From an uncultured Bacillaceae bacterium (GTDB lineage Bacteria > Bacillota > Bacilli > Bacillales > Pradoshiaceae), in contig CAJGCH010000194.1 in assembly GCA_904501845.1 (NCBI GenBank), forward strand, positions 1 to 5,949: a stretch of DNA of 5,949 bases, given 5' to 3'. The position numbers and the translations under genes were made by a program. Under the pieces are notes generated by a model. The model saw only the letters and a program-made list of their open reading frames with translations. It was not told the origin of the DNA and made no database searches. Numbering within the stretch: position 1 is the first letter of the stretch; each line of letters opens with the position of its first letter. Shown here in pieces: positions 5,209 through 5,949 of the stretch.

Positions 5209-5949
5209 ACACACAACAATTAGAAGGGAAAAATAAGGACGGAAGGCGCGTCCTCGCATTTCTAAAGCCATTTTGGAAATGGGTTCTCGGAGATTCAATT
5301 GTCATCGCCATTGCCCAAGTGTGCGCCTCCATCATTCCAGCATTCGCCTTGAGCTGGCTGGTCGATCATATTCTCCCAGGCCAATCGTCTAATTTGCTTT
5401 GGGGATTGATGTGGCTGCTGATCTTTGTTGCTGTTTTTGACTTAGGAATGATGGTTATAGATGAATATTTTTGTCATTATATCGCAAAATCCGTCACGAA
5501 CAGGCAGAAGCTTAAGCTTTTTACCCATATTCAATATTTGCCGTTCTCCTTTTTCCAAAACGCGAAGTCTGGCGAGCTGTTAGCTCGTACCTCAGACGAC
5601 CCGGATACGCTCCATAATTTCCTTGCATGGGAAGGATCCACTCTGATGGCGGCGGTTCAAGGGGTGATCCTCTATAATATTGTTCTTTTATTTATCCATC
5701 CATATTTGATGATTGCGAGTGTAGTACTCGGCATCATTTTCTACACGGCCTCCAATTATGTGGGGAAAAGAACGAGATTAGCCTCTAAGCAGGCGCGGGA
5801 TGAGGCATCAAAATATTTGGAGCGGCTGCGGGAATCTGTGACAGGGATTCATCTTTCAAGGGTGCTGGGCGTCTCAGATGCTGAGGTAGAAAGCATCATT
5901 GGCATCAGGCAAGCTTTTGTGAAGCATTCGGTGCGTGAATTGAAGGCCC
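5205..5949 (+). CDS. ABC exporter half-transporter (subunit 2), N-terminal 248 residues
   Basis: An open frame starts with the ATG at 5205, inside the ATGA overlap with the previous gene's stop, and runs without a stop to the window edge. A purine-rich AAAGGGAG site (5191-5198) lies six bases upstream. The visible part is the start of an exporter membrane domain: an amphipathic N-terminus with FLKPFWKWVLGD (19-30), then hydrophobic helices near 31-53, 64-90, 143-164 and 165-183. The coupling region SFFQNAKSGELLARTSDD (115-132) aligns with SFFQHTPRGDMLYRLTHD of subunit 1. A cytoplasmic extension, KQARDEASKYLERLRESVTG (195-214), is typical of the family. The ATPase domain lies beyond the window and cannot be checked. 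It is most likely the partner of subunit 1 in a heterodimer. Confidence 0.88.
   Translation, partial: MNTQQLEGKNKDGRRVLAFLKPFWKWVLGDSIVIAIAQVCASIIPAFALSWLVDHILPGQSSNLLWGLMWLLIFVAVFDLGMMVIDEYFCHYIAKSVTNRQKLKLFTHIQYLPFSFFQNAKSGELLARTSDDPDTLHNFLAWEGSTLMAAVQGVILYNIVLLFIHPYLMIASVVLGIIFYTASNYVGKRTRLASKQARDEASKYLERLRESVTGIHLSRVLGVSDAEVESIIGIRQAFVKHSVRELKA

Noticed and set aside
4813..5298. 161-codon open frame on the - strand across the exporter ATPase domain and the start of subunit 2
   Set aside because: It is antisense to clearly conserved Walker B and signature coding sequence, and its product has no recognisable domain.

Overview
The window looks like chromosomal DNA from a low-to-moderate G+C Gram-positive bacterium of the Bacillaceae type. 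The pointers are strong AAGGAGG-type ribosome binding sites before the genes, short hairpin plus T-tract terminators, SigA-like promoter elements and Bacillus-like protein families. Species cannot be named from the sequence alone. All intact genes are ordinary in length and keep their family catalytic motifs. I see no RNA gene, insertion sequence, CRISPR array or phage element.

Region 1 (1-1734) is the 3' part of a fatty-acyl-CoA or branched-chain-acyl-CoA degradation operon on the + strand. It holds the tail of a thiolase, a short-chain dehydrogenase closely resembling type-2 3-hydroxyacyl-CoA dehydrogenase (HSD10-like), and an enoyl-CoA hydratase. Together they cover the last three steps of a beta-oxidation turn: hydration, NAD-dependent oxidation and thiolysis. 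They are separate enzymes rather than a FadB-type fusion. A bidirectional hairpin terminator closes the operon and also serves the convergent gene that follows.

Region 2 (1749-3302) is a divergent pair: a CPBP-family (CAAX/Abi) membrane protease on the - strand and a MerR-family regulator on the + strand. The 89-base gap between them holds a promoter for the protease with the unusual 19-bp spacer typical of MerR-activated promoters. A perfect 6+1+6 inverted repeat sits inside that spacer. This is the most informative regulatory structure in the window, and it predicts that the MerR protein controls the protease gene. A clear terminator ends the regulator gene.

Region 3 (3303-5949) is a roughly 165-base AT-rich leader followed by two overlapping genes for ABC exporter half-transporters, each with a membrane domain ahead of its (expected) ATPase domain. 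The second gene runs off the window. They overlap by four bases (ATGA), so a translationally coupled heterodimeric exporter of the multidrug or lipid type is likely. Nothing here requires a new system. The best leads are the MerR/protease control region and the possible functional link between that pair and the exporter.
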